The notes: generated by a model from the sequence alone, not told the origin. A DNA stretch of 64,000 nt from Lachnoclostridium sp. An131 (GCF_002160825.1 NZ_NFLI01000008.1:1-64000), one strand, 5' to 3'. Counted from the stretch's first letter, positions 50,378 to 59,324 are shown. Translations and numbers: made by a program.

Positions 50378-51061
50378 TTACCTGAAATATTCCAGCTTCC
50401 GCTCCAGGCGTCCAAGAAGAACCGTGAGCACGCCATTGAAAATCAGATAGTAGACAGCCGTAAAGAACAGCGGCCAGATTGCACCCGAAATTCCCTGAGA
50501 GCCCTTCACAAAGGATTCTCCGGCCCAGATAATCTCCTGCAGCGCAATCGTGTTGGCAAGAGAGGTATCCTTGACTAGAGTGATGATCTCATTGGACATA
50601 GGCGGAACAATGCGCTTAATCATCTGAAGCAGCTTGACCTTGAAGAAAATCTGTCTCTTCGTCATGCCAAGCACCAGGCCGGCCTCCTCCTGGCCCGCCG
50701 GAACTCCCTGAATGCCGCCCCGGTAAATAACCGAGAAATAACAGGCGTAATTGATGATAAACGCTGCTGCTGCAGCCGCAAAACGGCCTGCCGTTCCTCT
50801 CCAGATCTGATTGTGAAATACCAGGCCCGGGAAATAGAACACAATCATAAGCTGGATCATAAGCGGCGTACCGCGTATGATCCAGACGATCAATTTGGTC
50901 AGCCAGCTCAAAGGCTTGAACCGTGACATGGAACCGAAGGCTATCACCAGTCCCAGCGGCACAGCGCCCACAAGCGTCACGAAAAACAATTTTAATGTCT
51001 GCAGAAAGCCGCTGTTCAGAGAACGAATGACTATCGGCATCTGTTCCATTATCAGTTCCAT
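50378..51061 (-). CDS. Polar amino-acid ABC transporter permease
   Basis: A 227-residue inner-membrane permease with about five segments. The conserved EAA loop is AGQEEAGLVLGMTKRQIFFKVKLLQMIKRIVPPMSNEIITLVKDTSLA. HisM/GlnP-like; a single permease gene suggests a homodimer. Begins 9 bp after the binding-protein stop, so translation is probably coupled. Confidence 0.92.
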   Translation of the reverse strand: MELIMEQMPIVIRSLNSGFLQTLKLFFVTLVGAVPLGLVIAFGSMSRFKPLSWLTKLIVWIIRGTPLMIQLMIVFYFPGLVFHNQIWRGTAGRFAAAAAAFIINYACYFSVIYRGGIQGVPAGQEEAGLVLGMTKRQIFFKVKLLQMIKRIVPPMSNEIITLVKDTSLANTIALQEIIWAGESFVKGSQGISGAIWPLFFTAVYYLIFNGVLTVLLGRLERKLEYFR

Positions 51062-51070
51062 GCTGCCCAG

Positions 51071-51991
51071 TTACTCCTCTGCCGTATCGGAAGCCGCAGC
51101 GTCAGCTCCAATCAGAGCTGCCTGCACGCCGTATTTCTCTGCTGTCGCCTGCATGGTTCCATCCTCGTATGCAGCTGCGAAGAAATCATTCAGAACTGCT
51201 GCCAGGTCGGATCCCTGACGGAAGCCCACGCCATACTCCTCGTTGTTCAGGCTTACGGTATAGGTAAGGTTTTCATAGCCTGTTCCCTCGCCAATCATAG
51301 CTGCCGCCATCAGAAGATCGATGACTGCCGCGTCAGAGGTTCCGGAAGCCACCTCAAGAAGAGCGTCCGACTGAGCGGAAACCGGCGTATAAGAAAGACC
51401 AAGAGCGCTTACCTCTGCCTCACCCGCGCTGCCTGCCTCTACGGCAAAGGTCAGATCGGAAAGGCTTTCCACATCCTGATAATCCTCAGCTACATCAGCG
51501 GGCACTACAACTACCTGCGCATTGTGCAGGTATGCGTCTGTGCATTCCATGGAGCTCGTCACCTCGTCTGTCAGGGTCATGCCGTTCCATACGCAGTCGA
51601 TGGCATTGCTGTCCAGCTCCAGAATCTTGCTGTCCCACTCGATCTCAACAAACTCGGCCTCAACACCCAGGCTCTCAGCGAACGCATTCGCCAGGTCTGC
51701 GTCAAAGCCAACCCATTCACCGCTCTCATCCATGTAATCCATGGGCTCGAAATTTGTAATTCCAACTACCAGCGTTCCTTTTTCCAGCACATATTCCATA
51801 TCGCTGGCGGCGTCAGAGGTGTCCTCTGCCGTGTCCGCTTCCGCAGTGTCCTCAGCGTCTGCCTCTGCATCCTCAGCCGCATCCTGGGCATCCGTATTCG
51901 TCACGACCTCATCTCCGGAAGAACCGCATCCTGCCAGCACAGATGCTGCAAGACAGCCACACAGTAATAAGCTTAACATTCTCTTTTTCAT
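51071..51991 (-). CDS. Amino-acid-binding lipoprotein of the ABC transporter
   Basis: A 306-residue secreted lipoprotein. Signal peptide with lipobox LAGC at residue 21. A very acidic Ala/Asp/Glu/Thr linker follows at about 27-65, then an SBP_bac_3 domain (LVVGITNFEPMDYMDESGEWVGFDADLANAFAESLGVEAEFVEIEWDSKILELDSNAIDCVWNGMTLT). It captures a polar amino acid outside the cell. The linker (DAAEDAEADAEDTAEADTAED) is longer than usual. The promoter 115 bp upstream is strong, with an ACCAATTGGT palindrome in the leader. Confidence 0.92.
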   Translation of the reverse strand: MKKRMLSLLLCGCLAASVLAGCGSSGDEVVTNTDAQDAAEDAEADAEDTAEADTAEDTSDAASDMEYVLEKGTLVVGITNFEPMDYMDESGEWVGFDADLANAFAESLGVEAEFVEIEWDSKILELDSNAIDCVWNGMTLTDEVTSSMECTDAYLHNAQVVVVPADVAEDYQDVESLSDLTFAVEAGSAGEAEVSALGLSYTPVSAQSDALLEVASGTSDAAVIDLLMAAAMIGEGTGYENLTYTVSLNNEEYGVGFRQGSDLAAVLNDFFAAAYEDGTMQATAEKYGVQAALIGADAAASDTAEE

Positions 51992-52067
51992 ATTTTCCTC
52001 CCACTGCCGCCGGGCGGCTGTTTATTCCTGCTGGCAACGGGCCGCAGGTATTGTGCTTTTTCTCTCT

Positions 52068-52077
52068 ACCAATTGGT
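52068..52077. promoter_or_regulatory. Palindrome ACCAATTGGT in the ABC operon leader
   Basis: A perfect 10-bp palindrome about 25-35 bp downstream of the predicted transcript start of the ABC operon. A candidate operator; no matching regulator gene is in the window. Confidence 0.35.
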
Positions 52078-52105
52078 CACTGTACCATAGTAAAGTCACG
52101 TTGGC

Positions 52106-52134
52106 ATTTTACCATACGGCGCCACACCTGTCAA
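52106..52134 (-). promoter_or_regulatory. Promoter of the amino-acid ABC operon
   Basis: Minus-strand TTGACA (52129-52134), 17-bp spacer, TAAAAT (52106-52111). The -35 box directly abuts the T-run of the upstream terminator. Confidence 0.85.
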
Positions 52135-52135
52135 G

Positions 52136-52187
52136 AAAAAATGGCGCCGGTGTACAAAGGGCTCCTCCGCCTTGTAAACCAGCGCCA
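52136..52187 (-). terminator. Terminator of the DUF5716/DUF5717 operon
   Basis: A long hairpin: TGGCGC-T-GGT-T-TACAA-GG pairs with CC-TTTGTA-C-ACC-G-GCGCCA (one U-G, one mismatch, one bulge), followed by TTTTTTC on the minus strand. It ends 9 bp after the stop of the TPR-like gene. Confidence 0.9.
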
Positions 52188-52195
52188 GGAAAAGC

Positions 52196-52984
52196 TTACG
52201 CATATCTCGTATTTTTCTCGTATTCCCGCTCCAGCTCATACAGCTTTTTTGTCAGATCCGCAGGCTGTAAGAGATGCTCTTCTGCCTCCTGCTCCAGCCG
52301 TTCATATTCCTCTGTCAGCTCCTCCAGCTGCTCTCCCCGTATATTCTGAAGCTCCATGGCTTCTTCAAAGTCCTCGTCTGAAAGCCCCAGGCGCATGGCA
52401 CAGACATATTCCTTCAGGACAGCCGGATCCTTTTTGTACTGCCAGGAGGTACGAAAAGCCTGCGCGGCTCTTCCAAACAGAAACAGGCGGCAGCAGCAGA
52501 CGCCCAGGTTGTTCCATACATGGGCGTAAAATTCCACGCCCAGACGATCGCTCTGGCGGATATCCAGGATCTTCTGGTACTCATAGATGGCCGCCTGATA
52601 ATTGCCGCCCACAAAATACTCGTCCGCCCGGAGCTTTAAGCGCTCCTGCTCCTGATAGGTGTTCAGAACCTTCATTTTTTCCGTAAGCCGGGCCAGCTCC
52701 TCCTGTGAATAGAACTCCACGCTTCGAAGAATGGTCAAAACCATATTCTGAAGGCTTCCTCCCGCTTCCGCCCCCTTCTGCAGCCTGTCCGCCAGCTCAG
52801 GATTCTGCATCTCCGTGCGCAGCCACTCCCAGAGGCGCGTTCCCAGCATTTTTTTATCTACCAGATAGATATTTTCGTACAGGAAATAGGCCAGCTCCTC
52901 CATGGAATAAATCCGAATTCCCATGCTTTCGATATAATACGGCGTCTCCGCCAGCTCTTTTCTGCATATGATCACCGCTCCCAT
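52196..52984 (-). CDS. TPR-like protein of the DUF5716/DUF5717 set
   Basis: About 262 residues from ATG at 52984 (GAAAGGAGACG upstream). The N-terminal part GAVIICRKELAETPYYIESMGIRIYSMEELAYFLYENIYLVDKK is alpha/beta in look. Residues about 145-210 form two TPR-like helical hairpins (ADEYFVGGNYQAAIYEYQKIL, YAHVWNNLGVCCCRLFLFGRAAQAFRTSW). The C-terminus is a charged helix (LEELTEEYERLEQEAEEHL). Third gene of an operon with DUF5716 and DUF5717, 97 bp after DUF5716. No known function; the TPRs suggest protein binding. Confidence 0.6.
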   Translation of the reverse strand: MGAVIICRKELAETPYYIESMGIRIYSMEELAYFLYENIYLVDKKMLGTRLWEWLRTEMQNPELADRLQKGAEAGGSLQNMVLTILRSVEFYSQEELARLTEKMKVLNTYQEQERLKLRADEYFVGGNYQAAIYEYQKILDIRQSDRLGVEFYAHVWNNLGVCCCRLFLFGRAAQAFRTSWQYKKDPAVLKEYVCAMRLGLSDEDFEEAMELQNIRGEQLEELTEEYERLEQEAEEHLLQPADLTKKLYELEREYEKNTRYA

Positions 52985-53081
52985 GGGCACGTCTCCTTTC
53001 TTTCTTCCTGCCTGGCGTTCCCGCAAGGCCAGCCTTTCCGCCCGCCTTCCGTCTTTCCGCAAGCCGCTCTCTGAGCCTCTG

Positions 53082-54188
53082 TCAGCCTCCCAGATCCACT
53101 TCTTCCGACCAGGTCAGATCCGAGGAGGGGAACAGCTCCCCAAAGCCCATATCGCTTACCTGGACCCGCAGCCGGTCCACGCTCAAAAATTCTGCTGAAA
53201 CCTTAAGTCTGCAGGCCCGGGAAGGCCGATCCGGCAGGCCCGGAAGAGCAAGTATCTCCTTCAGCGTCTCGCCGCCCTGCATGGGCTTCAGAATAAATTC
53301 CACCGCCGGCTCTCCGCACAGGAGCGCTTCGCACTCTGCCTTTGCCTCATACCAGCTTTCTCCCGCGTCCAGCAGCGTGTAGACCGCATTCCTGCCCGTC
53401 CCTGGCGTGCGAAGCCCCACATTGTAGGAAATCTTATCTGCCCCCAGGAACACGTAGGTTTTTTCTCTGCCGGGTCCCGCTTCCTGCATAGCCCGGCAGC
53501 AGGCTCCCTTCGCGAAAAGATTGTTTCCGGCAAACACTCTTCTTCCGCCGCCGCACAAAACCCTCAGGGCCTGTTCGTACCACTTTTCCTCAAACCCCTC
53601 CCCCACCAGAAAGACGGAAGATACCGGACGCTCGGAAAAGATCTCCCGGGCCATGGAGATCAAAATCTCATCCTTCTCCTCAGGCTCCAGGCCGGATATG
53701 GGACGCTCCCATTCCTCCTGCCTCTCGGTCCTCGCCAGAAAAGGCAGCGTCCTTGTATTGACATGCAGCACCGTAGCCTTCAGAAGCTCCTCTTCACACA
53801 CAAACAGCACCGCCTGATGCCTCCAGATCTCCCTTGGCTGGCTCAGCACATAGGAACAGAAGCTCTCTTCCCTGGTCTGCACATAGATGCGGCTCTCAGG
53901 CACTCCCATAATCTGCATGGCCGTCCTGCGGATCTCCTCTACCCTTTCCTCGGAAGCCTCCGGCACGGAAAACACGACTGCCTCCGCTTCATGAACCTTT
54001 CCAAAGGGCTTCAAAAAACGCATGGCCTTCTTCAGAAACAGCTCCAGGCTTTCTGTGGGAATCCTGTATTTTTCTGCGCCCGCCATCACGGAGATGGAGA
54101 CAGGCTCTTCTGTTTTTGTGTTCCAGCAGCAGATCTGCGAATATTCCTTTCCCAAATCGAAACCGACTGCAAAGGGTTCCACTGCCAT
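53082..54188 (-). CDS. DUF5716 protein, actin/Hsp70-like fold
   Basis: A 368-residue protein. Residues 8-25, VGFDLGKEYSQICCWN, look like the phosphate-1 motif of the actin/Hsp70/ASKHA fold. IYVQTREESFCSYVLSQ and FVCEEELLKATVLHVNTR could be the phosphate-2 region, and SVFLVGEGFEEKWYEQAL the adenosine region. ATP binding is therefore likely but not proved. The C-terminal 80 residues (YNVGLRTPGTGRNAVYTLLDAGESWYEA... RLRVQVSDMGFGELFPS) are beta-rich. Conserved beside DUF5717 in Lachnospiraceae; role unknown. 43 bp after the DUF5717 stop. Confidence 0.7.
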   Translation of the reverse strand: MAVEPFAVGFDLGKEYSQICCWNTKTEEPVSISVMAGAEKYRIPTESLELFLKKAMRFLKPFGKVHEAEAVVFSVPEASEERVEEIRRTAMQIMGVPESRIYVQTREESFCSYVLSQPREIWRHQAVLFVCEEELLKATVLHVNTRTLPFLARTERQEEWERPISGLEPEEKDEILISMAREIFSERPVSSVFLVGEGFEEKWYEQALRVLCGGGRRVFAGNNLFAKGACCRAMQEAGPGREKTYVFLGADKISYNVGLRTPGTGRNAVYTLLDAGESWYEAKAECEALLCGEPAVEFILKPMQGGETLKEILALPGLPDRPSRACRLKVSAEFLSVDRLRVQVSDMGFGELFPSSDLTWSEEVDLGG

Positions 54189-54231
54189 TCCTCCTCTTTC
54201 GCCTTCCTCGCCCTTATTTCAATGAAAGCTG

Positions 54232-56790
54232 TTATTTCAATGAAAAGAGCGATTCTACCATAAAATTCTTTTTTCCATATTCCATCATCTGCTTTTCCAG
54301 CTCCGGAAGATCCCGCTCGGAAAGAGCCCGTGCCATCTCATAAATGTCTGCATATTTGGTTCCTGTGGCCAGCCTTTCCTCTTCCTCCTCCAGATAACTG
54401 TGATCCGGCGTAGACAGCTCTGTGCCGTCATCCTGAACCTCTGTGATAAACCAGGTCAGCCGTTCGCCGAAAAACAGAGTAAATTCTCTCACAAAAATTC
54501 CCGGTTCCAGAGGATACAGGCGCTCCGCCACATAACTGCAGCTCTTCTCCCTTGGCGTCTCAATCACATAATGGAGGACAACCTTGTGAGCCGGATTCGT
54601 CCGATACTCCACAAAATACTTGTCTTCCAGCAGATAGGGCCGCCCCAGGCGCTCCAGCAAGGTCTTCATAAAACCAAAGCGCATCCTTCTGCGTATGTAA
54701 TCGCCCAGCATCTGCTCCGCGCGGATCCTCTGGTGCTCATTCAGGTGCTTCCGAACGGACAAATCTTTAAGATATGCCAACCCGCACACATCTGCCAGGT
54801 TTTCCTCCCAGGCAATGGCCTTCTCCAGGTATTCATAGGTCCCTTCCGGCGCCGGCACTCCCCGGACAAAATCCTGAAACGCCAGCCAGGTGAGATAAGC
54901 GCGGCTCACCAGTCCGTCTCCTCCCAGACTGTGGTAATCACAAAAAATCTCAAACGCGCTTTCACGGAGCTGGCCGGTAAAAAGCATCTGTCCCAGAAGG
55001 CGCTCTTCCAGGTCAAACACATTCAGCTCAAATTCCCTCGCCGCTCTCCAGATGGCTTCCATCACCTCTGCGGAGCCGTCATAATACCCGGACAGGTACT
55101 CCAGAATGCTTTCGTTGTACTTATGGTTCTGGAAGATAAAAAGGCAGAGCTTTACCAAAAACTCATCCTCTTCGTAATCCTTCTCACGGATCTTCCAGGC
55201 CGCCAGCTTAATCAGGAGCTTACTTCTGACCATGGAATATCCGTGGCGCCAGACCATGTTCCAGGCCTCCTCATACAGACCCCTCAGAATCAGAATCTCC
55301 GTATATTTGGCCCGATCCTTCGGCGTCATGCAGGCAGTCTCTGATACGAAAAACTCCCGATCCAGCTCATCCAGATCATGGTTGGCATAATAATACTGCA
55401 GAATCTCCTGACGGACATTTTCCTTATATCTGGCTGTAAAACCGCTGATCTTCAGAACCCGCTTATAGTTCTCTATATTCTCCGCAGTCAGCACATGATA
55501 ACGGGAAGTGCCGTCGCACAGATAGAGGTAAAGACCCTGGTGGTACCGCAGCAGCTCCTGACAGCGCTTCACATAGCGTTTCTCGTTCATCAGGCGCTGC
55601 AGCGTATAGGGCACGCTGGAGGTATAGCAGCTTCCCTTCTCATCCACCAGCAGAATCACCGCTCCCGGCGTGTAGACCGGAATCAGGGCCTGACCGCCCG
55701 ACAACGGCACGGTAATCCTCTTCTGGAGCTGCTCATACAATACCTGTACCTGACGGATTCTCCCATCCCTGCACCGGATTCTGCGCAGGAACATGATATC
55801 TGCCAGGGCCTCCGCAAAATCAATGGTCAGAAGCTCCTCCACAAGGAACCTGTCATAAATCACAGCCAGATCCTCGCTCAGATGGCGCTTGATCAGCTCA
55901 TCCAGCATAAAAGCCTCTATCTGCTCCCGGTAAGCCCGGTATATGTCAGAAGTCTGAGGCTGAAACCGGACAATATTCGCATAAAGGCAGGCCTTCTGCG
56001 AGCTGTTCAGCGTATTTTCCATCTGAAAATACAGAAGCAGATTTTTCGGGAAGGGCTCCGAATAATTTTCAGGAACCGCTTTCATAAAATATTCGTAAAG
56101 CTTTGTGATCTTAAGCTCCGACTGGACGCCCCGCTTATACCAGAAGAAGCTTTTCTCATCGGTGCGCCCGTTTCGAATAAAGTGAGCGCAGATGTCTGCC
56201 AGCATCTCCTTGCTGCCGCATTTATGGTATATCTCCTCAAGACGCGCATACTCCAAATCCACCGGATGGCTGCCATGCAGAATCTGCGCTGCCATTCTGC
56301 CCGCCTCTTCCTGCGTCAGCTCACGCCCGGCCTTCCCTGTAATCTCAAGGACCGTCCGCACTTTTTCCTTCTCTTCTTCCGGCTTTTCCGGAAGAGGCTC
56401 GATGGGATCCGCAGAAATAAAGTAAGCATAGCTCTCTTTTTCCGTCTCTTGATGAGGTTCTATCCGGACTGTATAGGGAATGTGAAACTCTCCGGCCTCT
56501 GTAACCACGCAGAATTCCCCTTCTATCTCTTCTCCGCCCCAGAAGCCCCGCGCGTCGAATGCGCAGAAGATGCGGGCCGCCCTGCTGTGGAAGCTCGCAT
56601 GCTCCAGCGTCATACGGCTTGTAGAGGCATAGGCAACTCCTTTGATCGGACGATCCGCAGTCAGCGTAAAGCTGCCCTCCGCTTTCTCCCCAGGCCTGCA
56701 GGAAAGAGTCATGACAGAATCCGAAAGGCTCACTACAGGTCTGTCAAATTCAATTTTCCCAGCCGCAATCCGTTCAAGCTTCGCTCTCAT
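54232..56790 (-). CDS. DUF5717 large helical protein
   Basis: An 852-residue cytoplasmic protein. The N-terminal beta-sandwich-like domain (residues 1-130) starts MRAKLERIAAGKIEFDRPVVSLS and contains GSFTLTADRPIKGVAYASTSRMTLE and FDARGFWGGEEIEGEFCVVTEAGEFHIPYTVRI. A long helical repeat region follows (TPR-like; for example KSFFWYKRGVQSELKITKLYEYFMKAVP), then a C-terminal beta part. No signal peptide. Related DUF5717 proteins are often longer (over 1,000 residues). It heads the operon, with its promoter facing that of the aminotransferase. Confidence 0.7.
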   Translation of the reverse strand: MRAKLERIAAGKIEFDRPVVSLSDSVMTLSCRPGEKAEGSFTLTADRPIKGVAYASTSRMTLEHASFHSRAARIFCAFDARGFWGGEEIEGEFCVVTEAGEFHIPYTVRIEPHQETEKESYAYFISADPIEPLPEKPEEEKEKVRTVLEITGKAGRELTQEEAGRMAAQILHGSHPVDLEYARLEEIYHKCGSKEMLADICAHFIRNGRTDEKSFFWYKRGVQSELKITKLYEYFMKAVPENYSEPFPKNLLLYFQMENTLNSSQKACLYANIVRFQPQTSDIYRAYREQIEAFMLDELIKRHLSEDLAVIYDRFLVEELLTIDFAEALADIMFLRRIRCRDGRIRQVQVLYEQLQKRITVPLSGGQALIPVYTPGAVILLVDEKGSCYTSSVPYTLQRLMNEKRYVKRCQELLRYHQGLYLYLCDGTSRYHVLTAENIENYKRVLKISGFTARYKENVRQEILQYYYANHDLDELDREFFVSETACMTPKDRAKYTEILILRGLYEEAWNMVWRHGYSMVRSKLLIKLAAWKIREKDYEEDEFLVKLCLFIFQNHKYNESILEYLSGYYDGSAEVMEAIWRAAREFELNVFDLEERLLGQMLFTGQLRESAFEIFCDYHSLGGDGLVSRAYLTWLAFQDFVRGVPAPEGTYEYLEKAIAWEENLADVCGLAYLKDLSVRKHLNEHQRIRAEQMLGDYIRRRMRFGFMKTLLERLGRPYLLEDKYFVEYRTNPAHKVVLHYVIETPREKSCSYVAERLYPLEPGIFVREFTLFFGERLTWFITEVQDDGTELSTPDHSYLEEEEERLATGTKYADIYEMARALSERDLPELEKQMMEYGKKNFMVESLFSLK

Positions 56791-56808
56791 GACTTCTCCC
56801 TCCCGCTC

Positions 56809-56836
56809 TTGCTTTTTTCTGAAATCTGTATATAAT
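56809..56836 (+). promoter_or_regulatory. Promoter of the PLP aminotransferase
   Basis: TTGCTT (56809-56814), 16-bp spacer, TATAAT (56831-56836). Its predicted start lies inside the opposing promoter at 56839-56867. Confidence 0.65.
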
Positions 56837-56838
56837 TC

Positions 56839-56867
56839 AGTATAGCATTAATTAAAATAAAGTACAA
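56839..56867 (-). promoter_or_regulatory. Promoter of the DUF5717 operon
   Basis: Minus-strand TTGTAC (56862-56867), 17-bp spacer, TATACT (56839-56844). It faces the plus-strand promoter at 56809-56836, so the two polymerases would start toward each other across the same 60 bp. Confidence 0.65.
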
Positions 56868-56882
56868 GAAAAGAGGTTCGGA

Positions 56883-57977
56883 ATGTTAAAACACAAGGAT
56901 CATTTCCATGGCAGTGATCTGGAAAAAATAGAAGAACTATACGGAATCAGAAAGGAAGACATTGTAAGCTTCAGCGCCAATGTGAACCCCTTGGGCATCT
57001 CGCCTAAAATGCGTTCCGCGCTCATTGAGCATATCGATGTAATCACCTCCTATCCCGATCGCGAATATACGGCTCTCCGCAGCCGGATTGGGGAATACAC
57101 AGGAGCTCCCACCCGGAATATCCTCGTGGGAAACGGTTCGACAGAGCTTATTTCCCTGTTTATTCAGATGGAGCACCCAAAGAAGGCTCTGATTTTAGGC
57201 CCTACCTATTCAGAATATGAGCGGGAGATTTCTCTGGGCGGAGGCACCTCGCTTTATTACCCGCTGAAGGAGGAAAATGACTTCATCCTGGATGTGGAGG
57301 ATTTCAAAAGACACCTGAATGAGGCACTTGATCTGCTTGTGATCTGCAATCCGAACAATCCCACCTCCACCTCTGTCACGCAGAAGGATATGAGGCGGAT
57401 CCTGGACGAATGCAAGCGCCATGATATTTTCGTGATTGTAGACGAAACCTATGTAGAATTCGCGCCGGATATGGACGCCATAGATTCTGTTCCGCTGACC
57501 CGCTACTACAACAATCTGGTGATCCTAAGAGGCGTCTCAAAGTTTTTTGCCAGCCCCGGCCTCCGCCTTGGCTATGCCATTACCGGAAATATGGATCTTC
57601 TGAAGGATATCAATGCCCACAAGGATCCCTGGACCGTGGGCAGCCTGGCCGCCGCAGCCGGCGAGCTGATGTTCACCGATGCGGAATACATCAAAAAAAC
57701 CCGGGAGCTCATCTCCGGCGAGCGCACCCGGATTTATCAGGAGCTTTCCTCCTGGGACAGCCTGAAGGTTTACAGGCCTGCGGCCAACTTTATCCTGGCC
57801 CGGATCGAAAAAGAGGGCATCACTGCTGATGACCTCTTTGATCATGCCATCCAAAAAGGGCTGATGATACGCAACTGCTCCACCTTCCCCTTCCTGGACA
57901 ACCGTTATTTCCGCTTCTGCTTTATGCTTCCGGAGCAGAATACCGCACTTCTGAAGTGCCTGAAGGAAATGCTCTGA
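56883..57977 (+). CDS. PLP aminotransferase, HisC/CobD-like
   Basis: A 364-residue fold-type I enzyme. The N-terminus HKDHFHGSDLEKIEELYGI...VSFSANVNPLGISPK matches threonine-phosphate decarboxylase CobD and histidinol-phosphate aminotransferase relatives. Further motifs are VICNPNNPTSTSV, VDETYVEFAP and the PLP lysine in VSKFFASPGLRLGY. There is no cobalamin or histidine gene nearby, so CobD-type decarboxylation or amino-acid transamination cannot be told apart. It is a single gene on the plus strand, convergent with the foldase gene 33 bp away without a terminator. Confidence 0.82.
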   Translation: MLKHKDHFHGSDLEKIEELYGIRKEDIVSFSANVNPLGISPKMRSALIEHIDVITSYPDREYTALRSRIGEYTGAPTRNILVGNGSTELISLFIQMEHPKKALILGPTYSEYEREISLGGGTSLYYPLKEENDFILDVEDFKRHLNEALDLLVICNPNNPTSTSVTQKDMRRILDECKRHDIFVIVDETYVEFAPDMDAIDSVPLTRYYNNLVILRGVSKFFASPGLRLGYAITGNMDLLKDINAHKDPWTVGSLAAAAGELMFTDAEYIKKTRELISGERTRIYQELSSWDSLKVYRPAANFILARIEKEGITADDLFDHAIQKGLMIRNCSTFPFLDNRYFRFCFMLPEQNTALLKCLKEML

Positions 57978-58010
57978 TTTCCACAGGCCGCAAAGCCTTT
58001 ACTCTGTCTC

Positions 58011-59009
58011 CTATGCTCCCAGATATTCCTCGTAAATCGCGAGAAAATCCGGGGGCATTTCTCCGGTCCAGTCCGCAAAGTGAACCTTCTCCCAAAGCCT
58101 GCTGTTAAACTGAGACGGCGTATCCGCCACAAGCTTTTCATATACGCTTTCAAACAGCTCGTCTCTGCGCTTTTCGACCATCGTCACCTTATTATCCTCT
58201 GTGGCCTCCTGATCGAAATTATTGACGCATTTCAAAATATAATACCCGTCCTCCGTCTCAATCACATCGCTGACCTGGTCATTCTCCAGCGCAAAGGCCG
58301 CTTCCTCGTAGGCTGCGTCATGCTCTCCTCTTCCAAACGTGTAAGTAACCTGGCTGTCCAGGCTGTAAGAGGATGCTACCGCCGCAAAATCCCGCCCTTC
58401 ATCCAGCTGCTCCTTTACGCTCTGTGCCGTCTCGGCAGAATCCAGACGGATCTGCTGCACCGTGATAATCCGCGCCTCGTCGTCACTGACCTCTGTATTG
58501 ACGTCCTTTGTGATCTCCTCATAGACCTTTCCGGAAAGCGCGTGATCCCTGTACAGGCTTTCCACATCCTTCAGCTCCAGATCCATATACTCTATCTGTT
58601 CTTCCGTAAGAGCTCCGTAATAATCCTCCGCTGCCTGAGAGACCTTTTCCTCTTCGTCACTGCTTAAGGATACCTCGTAATCCCCGGCCAGAAGCGTGAT
58701 CGCCTTCATGGAAGCCAGCTGATCGACAATGGTATCCTTCACATAGTTCTCAAAGGTGATTCCGCCGAAATCATGCTCCCACATTTCCACTCCATACACG
58801 CCTTCATACTGTCTCTGATAATCCATGACATAAATCATGGCTTCCGGCAGCGTGCAGACGCTTTTTCCTATCTTAAAAAGCTGCTCGCCTGAGAGACCTG
58901 TCGTAAACACAATCTCTGTATTTTCCATCAGTCCGCAGCCCGAAAAGCTGCCTGCCATTACTGCCGCCGCAAGCAATACAGCCAGTTTTTTTCTGATTCC
59001 TTTTGCCAT
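58011..59009 (-). CDS. PrsA/PpiC-like foldase lipoprotein
   Basis: A 332-residue secreted lipoprotein. Signal peptide KKLAVLLAAAVMAGSFSGC with lipobox Cys near residue 26. SurA-like N-terminal helices follow. A rotamase-like core at about 180-280 (ITVQQIRLDSAETAQSVKEQLDEGRDFAAVASSYSLDSQ... ENDQVSDVIETEDGYYILKCVNNFD) is typical of PpiC parvulins, although the catalytic His pair is not complete. It likely assists folding outside the membrane. ATG; 33 bp after the small gene at 59043. Confidence 0.8.
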   Translation of the reverse strand: MAKGIRKKLAVLLAAAVMAGSFSGCGLMENTEIVFTTGLSGEQLFKIGKSVCTLPEAMIYVMDYQRQYEGVYGVEMWEHDFGGITFENYVKDTIVDQLASMKAITLLAGDYEVSLSSDEEEKVSQAAEDYYGALTEEQIEYMDLELKDVESLYRDHALSGKVYEEITKDVNTEVSDDEARIITVQQIRLDSAETAQSVKEQLDEGRDFAAVASSYSLDSQVTYTFGRGEHDAAYEEAAFALENDQVSDVIETEDGYYILKCVNNFDQEATEDNKVTMVEKRRDELFESVYEKLVADTPSQFNSRLWEKVHFADWTGEMPPDFLAIYEEYLGA

Positions 59010-59042
59010 GTTCCTTCCTCCGTCTGATTACTGCCTGCTTCT

Positions 59043-59309
59043 TTAAGCCTCCACGATGAGGTAAGTCCCATCGTCCAGCGCAAATACCTCCTCTATCTCT
59101 GCTATCTCCTCCAGAGACATGGAGCTTACATCCATGCCGCTCTCCTCCAGATAACTGCGTACCTCCTTCAGGGAGCTTACAACCACAGCCATGCAGTCCT
59201 CCAGGAATTCTTCTGCCTCCTCCAGCGTCTCTGCCACAGGCTCGTCAAACAGCTGTCCCTGCTTTTTCAGAAAGGTTTCCAGACAGCTCTGTGAATACTC
59301 GTACATCAT
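59043..59309 (-). CDS. Small acidic protein, unknown
   Basis: An 88-residue acidic protein (EDCMAVVVSSLKEVRSYLEESGMDVSSMSLEEIAEIEEVFALDDGTYLIVEA). The C-terminal strand pattern DDGTYLIVEA resembles small conserved proteins next to foldase/HAD genes in Lachnospiraceae. No motif of known activity. ATG with AAAAGGAG 6 nt upstream. Co-transcribed with the Cof-type phosphatase 16 bp upstream. Confidence 0.6.
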   Translation of the reverse strand: MMYEYSQSCLETFLKKQGQLFDEPVAETLEEAEEFLEDCMAVVVSSLKEVRSYLEESGMDVSSMSLEEIAEIEEVFALDDGTYLIVEA

Positions 59310-59324
59310 CTATCTCTCCTTTTC

